A DNA stretch of 64,000 nucleotides. It comes from Metabacillus mangrovi. Lineage in GTDB: Bacteria > Bacillota > Bacilli > Bacillales > Bacillaceae. Location: NCBI RefSeq assembly GCF_009711125.1, contig NZ_WMIB01000005.1:124001-188000 (forward strand). Direction: 5' to 3'. The first letter of the stretch is position 1. Each line of letters begins with the position of its first letter. A model generated the notes under the pieces. The model did no database searches and was not told where the DNA came from. It worked only from the letters and a program-made list of their open reading frames with translations. The translations under genes were made by a program, and so were the position numbers. Positions 10,113 through 19,457 of this stretch are shown in pieces.

Positions 10113-13100
10113 GTGCCGGCACCTCCTTTTTTAGACGGCTAAGAATTTCGTCATTTTTTTCATCTTTTAAGACCCGGTAGTCATTATCTGCGAGCGACTG
10201 GTCAAACTGGCACACTCCTTTGTAAGGGCAGTAGGTGCAGGGCACTCTGTCCTTCATCCGGTATGGGCTGATGTCTGTGATGCCGCTTGTGATCTCTGTG
10301 CCGATCTGTTTGAATTCACCGCGGACATGCCTGCGCAGCAAATCGAATTCTTCACCGCTTGCGATGGAAGAGCTCGAGCTGAAGCCGCCGGTTTTTTTAA
10401 TCCCTGCCGCAACAATTTGAGAGCTTCCGGTTTCGAGTGTCTGATCCATGAGCCGGACTGCCTCTTCCTCGCCGAGAAGAAGACCTTTCATTTTAAACTT
10501 TTTAAAAATCTCTTCCTCCAGCTCGTCAAGGTTCAGGCCGGAGCCCGACTGGATCATGGGATCATGTACGTGGAAATACAGGACACCTGCAGGGCTCGCC
10601 TCTGTACCGAGCCATGTTTTCGAATAAGAGATGATGACATCCAGATACGTGAGCATCTGCAGGGCGATCCCATAGTAGACCTCACTCAGGTTCAGGGCCC
10701 TGTCACTCGATTTATAATCTACAATCCTTAAAAGCAGCCCTTTGGAGCTTTCAGCTGAATCTACCCGGTCAATCCTTCCTGTCAGTTCCATCGTATACCC
10801 GTTATCAAGCGTGAAGCGCATTGGAGGGAGCGGCCCCATCTTTCCAAAGCCGAGTTCAAGGCCAATCGGCACAAACCTGGACGCTCTTGCCTGTTCGGCG
10901 ATCACCCCGGCTGCTCTGGCAATGATTTTTTCGAGCTTCTGCTTCAAATACTGATGCCTGTTTGAGCTGAGCAGCACTTCCTTTTGGAGCATCGGAGCAA
11001 GGCGGCCTACACTTTCTTTGGAAAGCTTGGTGCACTGTTCTTTTGTCAGCTCTCTCCACGAAATGTTCAGCTCGCCGAGCCGCTCGGAAATCATTTTAAG
11101 CGCAGAGTGAAAGAGCTCACCGACATGCGGGGCTTCCAGCCGGAACTGCTCCCGCTCTCTCAGCTTCAGGCCGTGGCTTGCAAAATGGGAAAACGGACAG
11201 CTGCGGAACTGCTCCATTCTCGAAACACTGCCGAGGATATGCTGGCCGTACAGTTCTTTTGTGACGGAAGCCTTGATCCGCTTCGCTTCGTTCCTGTAAA
11301 ACAGGCTGCCTGCCACCATCGCCGTGCTCCCGGACTCATCATGGGAAATAAGATAGTTGTAGGCATCCCACCATGAATCATGGATGGGGTATTGCTTTTT
11401 CCATGTCTGCAGCTGGGAGCTTAAATAGGTGAGCGCTACTGAAGGATTGGGCATAAAGGACAGCTGTTCCTGCTCAGGCAGTGCTTCCGGCTCGTTGACG
11501 TAAAACCTTCTCTCCGCTTCCGGAAAGAGCTCCTCCAGCCTGCCGATCAAAATGGACGGCAGCAGTGCCTTTCCTTCCGGATCTGCCGATGGATAGGAAA
11601 CATGAAGAGCCTCCGAACTGCTGGCAAGAGCGGTGTAAATGATGAAGTTTTCATCCATCAGCTGCTGCCGGGCTGTCGGCGCAACAGCGACTCCATTCCG
11701 TTCCAGCAGCTCCCGGTCTTCCTCGGACAGAATTCCGTCCTCCATCGGCCTTGCCGGAATCACTCCGTCGTTTGCACCGGCGATAAACGTATGTTTGAGT
11801 CCGTAAAAACGCGAACGCTCCATGTCGCCGACAAGCACCTGATCGACTGCAGGCGGCACAAGTGCGAATTTGAGGCTTTCAAGACCTGTATCCATCACTT
11901 CAGCAAATGCTTCAGAATCAACCGGAAGATCTCCCATCATTTCCGTGAATTCATCCAGCAGGCCGATAACAGCATCCCATACCTGGCCATGCTCGCGCGC
12001 CTCAATCAGCCTTCCTGCCTCTTCCGCTTCACGGTTCAGCGATTCAAGCTTCTCCGGCATGTCTAAATTCTCAAGAAACAGATACAGCGCAGCTGCTTTC
12101 TCTCTGCCTGTCCGTGCTTTCTTCAATTTGTCCGAGAGCTCTTTCAGCGGTGTTCCAATCAGGTCCTTGAGCCGGTTGATCAGCTCTTCTCTTTCCAGCT
12201 CCTCATCGGTGACTGCCGACGGCCCATCCAGGGACCGGAATCTTCTGTACACCCATCTCGTTCCGGATGTCCATTTTGAACCATTGATGCCGTATGCGAG
12301 GACATAATTTTCTAAGATGTCCATTTCTTCACGCAAAACGGTTTTATCAGCCTCTTTCGGAAAAAGAAGATCGGTCTTCACCGCCCTGAAAACAGCTTCA
12401 TACCGGAAGCTTCCGGTCACGGCTTCAATAGAAGAGCGGATCAGTTCAATGAGGGGATGGTGAAGCATCGGCCGTTTCTGATCGATAAAAAACGGGATGT
12501 TATAGTCGGTAAAAACCTGCTCGATCAAATCGTGATAGCCGGATGGATTGCGGAGCAGGATCGCGACATCTTTATAGCGGGCCCCGCTCTTGCGGACAAG
12601 CTTGCTGATGGTCCGTGCCACTCCTTCAATTTCCGCTCTGTGGCTTGCCGCCTGTGCGATGGAAAGGTCCGTCTTTCCCAGAAACGGTTCGGACGGCCTC
12701 GTTTCATAATATTGCTCGAGATGCTCAAGGGAAGGCGAGTGAATAAACCTCGGAAGCTCCTTGAGAAGCACCGGCTCCTCCACCTCAATAAAGAGCTCCT
12801 CTGCTATATTTTTTATCGCTGCATACGTCATGCCCGGTCCCCGGAACAAATGGAGCTCATGCGGAAGGTGACGCTCAAAAAGCTTATCGGCCGTAATCGA
12901 GACCGTTGCCCGTTCCGCTTTTGCAAGCAGACTTTTTAGTGCCTCAAGCTCTGCCGGCGTAAACTGATGGAAGCCATCAATGTAAACCTCCGCTTTTTCC
13001 AGGAAAGAGGAGTGCGGGATCCTCTCTGCAAGCATTCCGAGTGTGTCCTCCGCATCCACATACAGTCCGGCAAGCTCATCCTCAAGCTTCCGGTAAACCG

Positions 13101-13599
13101 TTTGCAGATCATGAAGCTTGGCAGACAGCACGCTTTCCTCATCGTTCATACCGTTCCGAATAGCTCCAATATGATCCTGCAGCTTTTCCGGACTGATCCC
13201 GTACCGCTTGAATTCAGTAATCATCGCTTCAACATGCTGAACAAAGCCCGCTTTATCGCTTGCTTTCCCATACACACTGAAATGCTGTTTTTCCTCCTCG
13301 ATAATCTTCCGAAGACTCATCTGAATGCCTGTTGACGTTATGATCTGTTTCGCTGCCCCTGACGTTTCCTGCAGAATCCGAAGGCTGAGCCTTGAAAAAC
13401 TGAAAACCTGGGCGCGGATCATCCCGCTTAAAGATGGGGTACAGGCGAGCTCATACTCCATCTCAAATGTCATCTGGTCGGGTACAAGCAAAAGAATCGG
13501 CGGGCCGTCCGGCTTTTCCTCAAGCCGTTCTCTGATTTCATTCAGGATGTGCGTCGTTTTGCCGCTGCCCGACCTGCCTGCCATAAACCGGATACTCAT
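10105..13599 (-). CDS. addB: ATP-dependent helicase/nuclease AddAB, subunit B
   Basis: A 1164-residue AddB (usual length about 1165). It has a Walker A GRSGSGKT at residues 8-15, a degenerate helicase core, and a RecB-type nuclease domain with RIVDYKS. The iron-sulphur cluster cysteines are visible: one in [10 protein letters not shown] near 797 and three in [10 protein letters not shown] near 1118. It is the first gene of the repair operon; TGGAGGAG precedes the ATG. A TATAAT and a LexA-like box lie 35-55 bp upstream, so the operon may be induced by DNA damage. Confidence 0.97.
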   Translation of the reverse strand: MSIRFMAGRSGSGKTTHILNEIRERLEEKPDGPPILLLVPDQMTFEMEYELACTPSLSGMIRAQVFSFSRLSLRILQETSGAAKQIITSTGIQMSLRKIIEEEKQHFSVYGKASDKAGFVQHVEAMITEFKRYGISPEKLQDHIGAIRNGMNDEESVLSAKLHDLQTVYRKLEDELAGLYVDAEDTLGMLAERIPHSSFLEKAEVYIDGFHQFTPAELEALKSLLAKAERATVSITADKLFERHLPHELHLFRGPGMTYAAIKNIAEELFIEVEEPVLLKELPRFIHSPSLEHLEQYYETRPSEPFLGKTDLSIAQAASHRAEIEGVARTISKLVRKSGARYKDVAILLRNPSGYHDLIEQVFTDYNIPFFIDQKRPMLHHPLIELIRSSIEAVTGSFRYEAVFRAVKTDLLFPKEADKTVLREEMDILENYVLAYGINGSKWTSGTRWVYRRFRSLDGPSAVTDEELEREELINRLKDLIGTPLKELSDKLKKARTGREKAAALYLFLENLDMPEKLESLNREAEEAGRLIEAREHGQVWDAVIGLLDEFTEMMGDLPVDSEAFAEVMDTGLESLKFALVPPAVDQVLVGDMERSRFYGLKHTFIAGANDGVIPARPMEDGILSEEDRELLERNGVAVAPTARQQLMDENFIIYTALASSSEALHVSYPSADPEGKALLPSILIGRLEELFPEAERRFYVNEPEALPEQEQLSFMPNPSVALTYLSSQLQTWKKQYPIHDSWWDAYNYLISHDESGSTAMVAGSLFYRNEAKRIKASVTKELYGQHILGSVSRMEQFRSCPFSHFASHGLKLREREQFRLEAPHVGELFHSALKMISERLGELNISWRELTKEQCTKLSKESVGRLAPMLQKEVLLSSNRHQYLKQKLEKIIARAAGVIAEQARASRFVPIGLELGFGKMGPLPPMRFTLDNGYTMELTGRIDRVDSAESSKGLLLRIVDYKSSDRALNLSEVYYGIALQMLTYLDVIISYSKTWLGTEASPAGVLYFHVHDPMIQSGSGLNLDELEEEIFKKFKMKGLLLGEEEAVRLMDQTLETGSSQIVAAGIKKTGGFSSSSSIASGEEFDLLRRHVRGEFKQIGTEITSGITDISPYRMKDRVPCTYCPYKGVCQFDQSLADNDYRVLKDEKNDEILSRLKKEVPAHD

Positions 13600-13633
13600 G
13601 TCACTTCTCCTCCAGTCGGAAATCTATGCATTT

Positions 13634-13655
13634 ATTATATACGAATACATGTTCG
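13634..13655 (-). promoter_or_regulatory. addB promoter -10 with LexA-like box
   Basis: On the minus strand, CGAACATGTATTCG (13642-13655) is followed two bases later by TATAAT (13634-13639). The 14-mer matches the Bacillus LexA core CGAAC-N4-GTTCG except for one base in the right arm. It sits in the spacer directly upstream of the -10, where LexA binding would block the polymerase. The -35 region is weak. The operator assignment is inference from the motif and position. Confidence 0.6.
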
Positions 13656-13756
13656 TTTTATATCTTTTTGAAAACCTCTTTTAAACACTGCCGCTGATCT
13701 CCGCTTCAGGAGGTGCTCTTAATCCTGCTTAACAGATTCAGCTTGCCATACTGGAT

Positions 13757-13786
13757 ATAAAAAGCCCGGAGAACGGCTATCCGGGC
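13757..13786 (-). terminator. Terminator of yhjE
   Basis: Read leftward, GCCCGG-loop-CCGGGC is followed by TTTTTA, four bases beyond the yhjE stop. It separates yhjE from the addB promoter region. Confidence 0.85.
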
Positions 13787-13789
13787 CTG

Positions 13790-14404
13790 CTACTTGTCCA
13801 ATTTGTGCGCCATCTTTTTGTTAAGCCGCTTCTCAAGGTACTTCCCTACTGCCCACATAACGAGCAGGACGATACCGGCCGTGATGGATTTGGACGGATT
13901 GGTCACGAGAGCATGTAGATCCTGCCCCACATAGCTCACGATAAAAATCATGACAAGCTTGCCCGTAAAAACGGCGAGCATGAAATTCCAGACGCTGATC
14001 CTTGACAGCCCCGCCACCACATTTACAGCGGCAGAGGGTGTAAATGGAAAGCACAGCAGAATGAAAAGCGGCCCGAATCCTTTTTCCTCCACCCAGCCCA
14101 CCATCCGGCTGATCCCTTTATGCCTGCTTAAAAACCGGAAAAAACGATCCTGCCCAAATCTCCTGACAAGCAAAAAGACAGCGAAAGCTCCCGCTGAAGC
14201 ACCGAGCCAGGAAAGAATGAAACCAAGCCCGAACCCGAACGAATTCACATTCGCCACAATAAACACAACAAGCGGCAAAAACGGAAGGAAAGCTTCCAGA
14301 AACGGCAGGCCGATTCCAAGAAGCGGTCCGAGAGAGCGGTATTGCTCAAATAATTTCAACATGTTTTCCAGCGTAAAAGAATCAAACAGCGTTTGCAGGT
14401 CCAT
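13790..14404 (-). CDS. yhjE: TVP38/TMEM64 (DedA-like) membrane protein YhjE
   Basis: A 204-residue integral membrane protein of the TVP38/TMEM64 (SNARE-associated/VTT) family. It has hydrophobic segments near residues 25-50, 55-75, 115-140, 145-165 and 170-190, and the family-typical LCFPFTPSAAVNVVAGLSRI stretch. I chose ATG 14404 because AAGGAG lies seven bases upstream; an in-frame TTG at 14422 would put that site inside the gene. It is divergent from yhjD and separated from addB, as in B. subtilis. Its transport role is not known; VTT proteins elsewhere act in lipid scrambling. Confidence 0.88.
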   Translation of the reverse strand: MDLQTLFDSFTLENMLKLFEQYRSLGPLLGIGLPFLEAFLPFLPLVVFIVANVNSFGFGLGFILSWLGASAGAFAVFLLVRRFGQDRFFRFLSRHKGISRMVGWVEEKGFGPLFILLCFPFTPSAAVNVVAGLSRISVWNFMLAVFTGKLVMIFIVSYVGQDLHALVTNPSKSITAGIVLLVMWAVGKYLEKRLNKKMAHKLDK

Positions 14405-14494
14405 CCCAGACTCCTTAAGCAAATTATGTATCCTCTTATTTTAACGCCTTTGGGGGAAAACTTAAATACACAGTCACTGGAAAACAATACCCTC

Positions 14495-14543
14495 TTGAAA
14501 AATTTTTAAAATCGGAATAGAATAAATTACGAACAAACGTTCT
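14495..14543 (+). promoter_or_regulatory. yhjD promoter with LexA-like box
   Basis: TTGAAA (14495-14500), a 17-bp spacer and TAGAAT (14518-14523) form a good sigma-A promoter. CGAACAAACGTTCT (14530-14543) follows directly, a 13-of-14 match to the LexA core CGAAC-N4-GTTCG. It overlaps the expected transcription start of yhjD and lies between the divergent yhjD and yhjE, so it could control both. The motif is seen; LexA binding is inferred. Confidence 0.72.
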
Positions 14544-14636
14544 ATACTAAACATAGAACTTCTCTGTCCCGTAACAGCATCAGGCACCACACCTGACTAA
14601 GAGGAAAAACAGAGGATAAAGCGAGGCCAATAAAAA

Positions 14637-14990
14637 ATGACAAGAATTCCTGAAGATGTAAGAGACATCATCGACCAGGCCATTTACCTGCCGATGACCA
14701 TCTCCATCCTGAACCGCGATCTTTCCGTAGTGGAAAAAAGCCCGTTCAAACTGAAGCAGCCTTATCTGCACCTGATTGAAGAATCCCTCAAACTCGCCCA
14801 GAAAGACCTCCAGCAGGTAAAACGCGAACTGCACCGCCAAAAAATCAAAGTCAGCAAAGTCAAGCACGATGAAGCCTTCACCATGTACTCTTTCCTTTAT
14901 CAGGGATATGAGGAGCAGCACAACTACTTCAACCCGAGAATCCGGAACAAAGTGTGCGAGCTGCTGACAGAGTATCTCGTTAAGGTTTAG
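14637..14990 (+). CDS. yhjD: YhjD family protein of unknown function
   Basis: A 117-residue protein matching B. subtilis YhjD in length and gene position beside yhjE and comK. It is soluble and helical, with a charged coiled-coil-like segment at residues 45-75 (lysine, glutamate and glutamine rich) and no cysteine motif or signal peptide. A weak ribosome site (GCGAGG) lies about 10 bases before the ATG. The stop overlaps the end of the convergent comK by four bases. Function is unknown. The promoter carries a LexA-like operator, which suggests induction by DNA damage. Confidence 0.82.
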   Translation: MTRIPEDVRDIIDQAIYLPMTISILNRDLSVVEKSPFKLKQPYLHLIEESLKLAQKDLQQVKRELHRQKIKVSKVKHDEAFTMYSFLYQGYEEQHNYFNPRIRNKVCELLTEYLVKV

Positions 14991-15514
14991 GCCCGGAAGG
15001 TCTCCCCCTGGCTCCTGCTGTACATCATCTGGGTAAAAATCCGCTTCTCATTTTCCACTCTTGAGGAAATGACGGCGCGCAGCTGTGCTGTCCGGTACAG
15101 CTGATTTTCAAAGGAATGGATGGAAACAGGCAGAATCAATGATTTCTGGTTGGAGAAAGTAACCTGTGTCTCCGCTTCCCCTGTCGACTTGTAATCTTCG
15201 ATATACTGATGGGAAATCCATGAACACTGGGGGCGAGAAGACGCAGCTGTTGGAAAAAGATAAATGGAATTAGCCGCGTCCACTACAATTGGAGGCTTGT
15301 GGGTAATGCCGATCGTATCCTTCGTTCCTGTTTTTCTTCCCATATAGCTTGAGCCGAAATACCGGCAGCTCCGGTCTACAATCTCGAGAGGCCGCATTGA
15401 AACTTCATATTCCTTTTCGACCTCCAGAACATAGGATGCAAGCGCACCTTCTGCAGCACTGCTGATAATTGCCATTGTAAGCCTGTTCGCCTCATACTTA
15501 TTGATTTTTTCCAT
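14987..15514 (-). CDS. comK: Competence transcription factor ComK
   Basis: A 175-residue ComK-family protein. The conserved core is clear: SCRYFGSSYMGRKTGTKDT, then GITHKPPIVVD, then SIYLFPTAA and QCSWISH. ComK activates the DNA-uptake and recombination genes in competent cells by binding paired AT-boxes. It is slightly shorter than the B. subtilis protein (192 residues), mainly at the C-terminus, but there is no frameshift. GGGGTG precedes the ATG. Its neighbours yhjD and an IDEAL-domain gene are the same as in B. subtilis. The upstream 255 bp are AT-rich, but no unambiguous AAAA-N5-TTTT pair was found. Confidence 0.93.
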   Translation of the reverse strand: MEKINKYEANRLTMAIISSAAEGALASYVLEVEKEYEVSMRPLEIVDRSCRYFGSSYMGRKTGTKDTIGITHKPPIVVDAANSIYLFPTAASSRPQCSWISHQYIEDYKSTGEAETQVTFSNQKSLILPVSIHSFENQLYRTAQLRAVISSRVENEKRIFTQMMYSRSQGETFRA

Positions 15515-15769
15515 ATAAATTCACCCCGAACGATGTAGGTATTTGTAACCAAGAAAAATTTACCATGATTTTTTCCCCTAAATCTATACATTTACATAAA
15601 ACTCATCCAAAAGTAATAACTTTACATTAGCTGCGGTCAAATTGCGTTTTCCCAAGCCTGTTTCACGAAAAAACACATTCCAAAATAAATTATCTAAAAA
15701 TTATAAATATTTAGTTGATTTTCTGCCACTCAGTCCATATAATAAAAAAAAGGCATCAGGGGTGATCGT

Positions 15770-16006
15770 ATGAAAAACAAAAAATCATATGCAGAGCTAA
15801 TGAAGTCCCGTCAAACGTTGAAAAGCGAGGCAGAATCCGCATCTATGCTGGATATCTACATTCAGATGATCCTCGACGAAGCAGGTCTCAAACGAAAACT
15901 GGCCCTTCTTGAACTCCAGATTAATGATGCTCTTGATCAGCGGAACCAGCCCTTATTCATGGATTTGTCCAAGCAATACGCCGATGTGTCCCACTGTCTA
16001 AAATAA
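15770..16006 (+). CDS. IDEAL domain protein (YhzC-like)
   Basis: A 78-residue protein with a C-terminal IDEAL domain: LKRKLALLELQINDALDQRNQPLFMDLSKQY at about residues 40-70, where the family signature around I-D-x-A-L-D is recognisable. Such domains occur in small Bacillus regulators and adaptor-like proteins. The ATG follows CAGGGGTG at good spacing, and a terminator follows the stop. It sits divergently beside comK, like yhzC in B. subtilis. A regulatory role is possible but nothing in the sequence shows which. Confidence 0.8.
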   Translation: MKNKKSYAELMKSRQTLKSEAESASMLDIYIQMILDEAGLKRKLALLELQINDALDQRNQPLFMDLSKQYADVSHCLK

Positions 16007-16010
16007 TGCA

Positions 16011-16040
16011 GCCAATCCTTCGGGATTGGCTTTTGTTTTT
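16011..16040 (+). terminator. Terminator of the IDEAL-domain gene
   Basis: GCCAATCC-TTC-GGGATTGGC followed by TTTTGTTTTT, four bases after the stop codon at 16006. Confidence 0.9.
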
Positions 16041-16095
16041 GGGGCGGAATTGGAGTTTGAGCTGGGACAAATGGTGATGGCGGTGGCGGTGGCGG

Positions 16096-16302
16096 GTGTC
16101 AGTCCCCACATTCGCTGCCTTACTAAAGTTCCGGCACCATCTCTTCTATCCCTTGCAGCGCAAGGGTTTGCAGAGGCACGTCTCTGTCCCCACATGCGTT
16201 AAAGCAGAAGGGGACTGGCACGGTGCCAGTCCCCACGTTCGCCGCCGTATTAAAGCTCCGGCACCATCTTTTCTATCCCTTGCGGCGCAAGGGTTGAAAG
16301 CC
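16096..16302. repeat. Direct repeat pair with a central 25-bp palindrome
   Basis: Two imperfect copies of a roughly 70-bp sequence occupy about 16101-16172 and 16228-16300 (offset 127 bp). Each contains CCGGCACCATCT and CTATCCCTTGC-GCGCAAGGG. Between them, 16210-16234 is a perfect odd palindrome with arms GGGGACTGGCAC / GTGCCAGTCCCC. Similar GGACTGGCAC palindromes recur between genes in Bacillaceae. The rest of the gap from 16040 to 16410 holds no convincing gene; it is GC-rich and the reading frames through it are not credible proteins. Confidence 0.75.
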
Positions 16303-16410
16303 ATAGGTCTCCTTCCCCCGCTGCGGTGAAGCAGCGCGGGACTGACCCCGCTGAGGACGCCGCATGGGATCCCCAGCAGAATACCCTGCACAATCCCGGC
16401 ACTGCTCCCT

Positions 16411-17706
16411 TTAAACCGTCGTCCTCTCCCCTGCAAACTGCTCAGCCTCGGTTGATCCTTTCAGTGCAGTAGTAGAGGAAGTGCCCCCGCTTACTGTTTG
16501 GGAAACTTCATCAAAGTAGCCGGTTCCGACTTCGCGCTGATGGCGGGTTGCCGTATAACCGTATTGCTCGCTTCCGAATTCCGCCTGCTGCAGCTCGGAG
16601 TAGGCAGCCATGCCGTGATCGCGGTATTTGCGGGCGAGCTCGAACATGCTGTGGTTGAGGGCGTGGAAGCCGGCGAGCGTAACGAATTGGAATTTGTAGC
16701 CCATGCGGCCGATTTCTCTTTGGAAATTGGCAATCGTTTTGTCATCGAGTTTTTTCTTCCAGTTGAAGGATGGTGAACAGTTGTAGGCGAGCAGCTTGCC
16801 CGGGAATTTTTCATGAATGGCATCGGCGAACTGCTGCGCCTGCTCCAGATTGGGTTCACTCGTTTCACACCAGACGAGATCAGCATAAGGAGCGTAGGCG
16901 AGTCCGCGGGCGATCGCCTGGTCAATGCCCGGTTTAGTGCGGAAGAATCCTTCCGGTGTGCGTTCTCCCGTGATGAACGGGTGATCAGCCGGATCGACGT
17001 CGCTTGTGATCAGATCGGCTGCATCGGCATCTGTCCGGGCGATGATGAGCGTCGGCACACCCATCACATCAGCGGCAAGTCTTGCGGAGATCAGGTTTTT
17101 CACGGCTGTTTGAGTAGGCAGTAACACTTTTCCGCCAAGGTGCCCGCATTTTTTCTCTGAAGAAAGCTGGTCTTCAAAGTGGACTGCTGCCGCTCCCGCT
17201 TCGATCATTCCTTTCATCAGCTCAAACACGTTCAGCTGCCCGCCGAATCCAGCTTCAGCGTCGGCTACGATTGGCGCGAACCAGTCAACGTCTCCTTCTC
17301 CCTCCAGGAACTGGATCTGATCAGCCCGCTGCAATGCCTGGTTGATCCGTTTTACTACACTCGGCACGCTGTTTGCCGGATAAAGGCTCTGATCCGGATA
17401 CATATGGCCGGATAGATTCGCATCGGCTGCTACTTGCCAGCCGCTCAGGTAGATGGCTTTCAGACCTGCTTTTACCTGCTGAACAGCCTGATTTCCGGTC
17501 AGCGCGCCGAGAGCGTGCACATACTCTTCCTCATTTACCAGCTGCCACAGTTTTTCCGAACCGCGCCGTGCCAGTGTATGCTCGATGTCAAGCGAGCCTC
17601 TCAGCCTGATGACTTCCTCTGCAGAGTACGGACGCTTGACCCCTTGCCAGCGGCTCTCTTTTTCCCATTGTCCTTTCAGTTCTTCAATCCGTTCATTTCT
17701 TCCCAT
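16411..17706 (-). CDS. aceA: Isocitrate lyase
   Basis: A 431-residue isocitrate lyase, which splits isocitrate into glyoxylate and succinate in the glyoxylate shunt. The active-site motif KKCGHL is at residues 185-190 with the catalytic cysteine. Other family segments are [28 protein letters not shown] and [13 protein letters not shown]. The ATG follows AAGGGGGA and lies 13 bp after malate synthase, so aceB-aceA form an operon. This pathway lets cells grow on acetate or fatty acids and is absent from B. subtilis 168. Confidence 0.97.
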   Translation of the reverse strand: MGRNERIEELKGQWEKESRWQGVKRPYSAEEVIRLRGSLDIEHTLARRGSEKLWQLVNEEEYVHALGALTGNQAVQQVKAGLKAIYLSGWQVAADANLSGHMYPDQSLYPANSVPSVVKRINQALQRADQIQFLEGEGDVDWFAPIVADAEAGFGGQLNVFELMKGMIEAGAAAVHFEDQLSSEKKCGHLGGKVLLPTQTAVKNLISARLAADVMGVPTLIIARTDADAADLITSDVDPADHPFITGERTPEGFFRTKPGIDQAIARGLAYAPYADLVWCETSEPNLEQAQQFADAIHEKFPGKLLAYNCSPSFNWKKKLDDKTIANFQREIGRMGYKFQFVTLAGFHALNHSMFELARKYRDHGMAAYSELQQAEFGSEQYGYTATRHQREVGTGYFDEVSQTVSGGTSSTTALKGSTEAEQFAGERTTV

Positions 17707-17719
17707 CCCGTTTTCCCCC

Positions 17720-19276
17720 TTATAATTTTTCGTAGCTTGGCAGTGTCAAAAATTCAATAAACTCATCGTTCTTCACCAATTGATCAAATAGCTCCGCAGC
17801 CTCGGGGAATTTGAGCTCTGTAAAAAACGCTTCCCCTGTTTCAGCTTTTATCTTCTCAAGCTCCTCAGCCTTCACTTCCTCATACAGCTCCATCGTTACC
17901 GGCCTCCCGTCAGCGAGTACCCCTTCATCGCTGCGGATCCATTGCCATACTTGAGCCCGGGAAATTTCCGCCGTAGCTGCGTCTTCCATGAGATGATGGA
18001 TCGGCGCGGCGCCCCTTCCGGACAGCCAGGAGGCAAGGTAGCGGATCCCGACATCGATATTCACCCTCAGACCGGCTTCTGTTATGGTTCCTTCCGGCTG
18101 CTGCAGCAGGTCCTCTTCCGAAATGTGCAGATCAAGCTGCTTATGAATCTGATTTTTACCGGGAATGTATTCATTGAAAACTTCCATTGCGATCGGGACG
18201 AGTGCCGGATGCGCGACCCATGTTCCATCATGTCCGTCGCTTGCTTCCCGGAGCTTATCGGCTTTCACTTTATTCATGGCCGCCTCGTTGGCGTCCCGGT
18301 CATTTTTAATCGGGATCTGGGCAGCCATCCCTCCCATCGCAGGAGCGTTCCGCTTGTGGCATGTTTTGATGGCAAGAAGTGAATAGGCTCTCATAAACGG
18401 AGCGGTCATAGTGACTTGGGCTCTGTCCGGCAGCAGCGTTCCGGTCTTTTTCTGATAGCTGAAAATGTAATCCCATCTGCCGCAGTTTAACCCGGCTGAG
18501 TGCTCTTTCAATTCATAAAGAATTTCGTCCATTTCAAACGCGGCAGGAAGGGTTTCAATCAGCACAGTCGCTTTGATCGTTCCGCGCGGGAGGCCGAGCT
18601 CCTCTTGGGAAAGAATGAAAATTTCATTCCACAGCCGCGCCTCAAGATGGCTCTCAAGCTTCGGCAGGTAAAAGTATGGTCCGCTCCCTCTCTCAACAAG
18701 CTTTGCGGCATTGTGGAAAAAATAAAGGCCAAAGTCGAACAGACTGCCTGAAATCCTTTTGCCATGCAGGAGTACATGCTTTTCCTCCAGATGCAGGCCC
18801 CGCGGTCTAACTTTTAACACAGCCGGCTGCTCCTTCAGCTCATATACCTTCCCGTTCTCCTGTTCGAGGCGGATGGTTCCGCGGACTGCATCCCGTAAAT
18901 TCACTTGACCTTCCATCAGGTTGTGCCAGGACGGAGCGGTTGCATCCTCAAAGTCTGCCATGAATACTTTTGCACCTGAGTTCAGAGCATTGATCACCAT
19001 CTTGCGGTCTGCCGGCCCGGTAATCTCCACTCTTCTGTCCTCGAGGTCTGAGGGAAGAGGGGCAATCGTCCATTGTGATCTTCTAATCTCTTCGGTTTCT
19101 TTCAGAAAACCGAATTCTCCGTTCCGCTCGCTCCTTTTCTTCAGAAGAGCTCGTCTTTCCGGACCGAACCTTTCTTCAAGCTTTCCGATGAACGCAAGTG
19201 CTTCCTGCGACAACAGCTCCATGTACGCTTCCTTCCATTCTCCTTCCACGCTGATCCCTTCCGTTTGAATCGCCAC
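17720..19276 (-). CDS. aceB: Malate synthase A
   Basis: A 518-residue malate synthase A, condensing glyoxylate with acetyl-CoA to malate. The family signature [20 protein letters not shown] is intact, and [10 protein letters not shown] and the C-terminal helical plug domain are present. I place the start at GTG 19276 because GAGGAG is eight bases upstream and homologues begin near this point; the frame is open further to 19345, but that extension runs through AT-rich promoter-like DNA. It is first in the aceB-aceA operon and divergent from opuCA. Confidence 0.95.
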   Translation of the reverse strand: MAIQTEGISVEGEWKEAYMELLSQEALAFIGKLEERFGPERRALLKKRSERNGEFGFLKETEEIRRSQWTIAPLPSDLEDRRVEITGPADRKMVINALNSGAKVFMADFEDATAPSWHNLMEGQVNLRDAVRGTIRLEQENGKVYELKEQPAVLKVRPRGLHLEEKHVLLHGKRISGSLFDFGLYFFHNAAKLVERGSGPYFYLPKLESHLEARLWNEIFILSQEELGLPRGTIKATVLIETLPAAFEMDEILYELKEHSAGLNCGRWDYIFSYQKKTGTLLPDRAQVTMTAPFMRAYSLLAIKTCHKRNAPAMGGMAAQIPIKNDRDANEAAMNKVKADKLREASDGHDGTWVAHPALVPIAMEVFNEYIPGKNQIHKQLDLHISEEDLLQQPEGTITEAGLRVNIDVGIRYLASWLSGRGAAPIHHLMEDAATAEISRAQVWQWIRSDEGVLADGRPVTMELYEEVKAEELEKIKAETGEAFFTELKFPEAAELFDQLVKNDEFIEFLTLPSYEKL

Positions 19277-19391
19277 ATCACCACTCCTCAAATTGTTATA
19301 ATACAGTTTTATATTTACAAGATTAATATATAACAGTCTATTCAAAAAAGAAACACTTTTTTGAAAATTTAATCCAAGGAAAAATCTGTCT

Positions 19392-19416
19392 GTTTTTAGC
19401 TCATCATAAAGGGTAT
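19392..19416 (+). promoter_or_regulatory. Sigma-B-like promoter of the opuC operon
   Basis: GTTTTT (19392-19397), a 13-bp spacer and GGGTAT (19411-19416), compared with the general-stress consensus GTTTAA-N13/14-GGGTAT. The -10 is perfect and the -35 matches at four of six. It lies 42 bp before the opuCA start. Stress control of osmoprotectant uptake fits what is known in Bacillus and Listeria. Confidence 0.55.
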
Positions 19417-19457
19417 TGGTACCTGATAAAGCTTAAAATCCATTTGGGAGGACTTGT

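Noticed and set aside
14987-15514. comK as a truncated pseudogene
   Set aside because: It is 17 residues shorter than in B. subtilis, but all conserved segments are present without frameshift.
15515-15769. ComK binding site (paired AAAA-N5-TTTT boxes) upstream of comK
   Set aside because: The region is AT-rich and many weak matches occur, but no pair with acceptable identity and spacing could be defended.
19277-19345. N-terminal extension of malate synthase
   Set aside because: The extra 23 codons are AT-rich promoter-like sequence, and a good ribosome site precedes the GTG at 19276.
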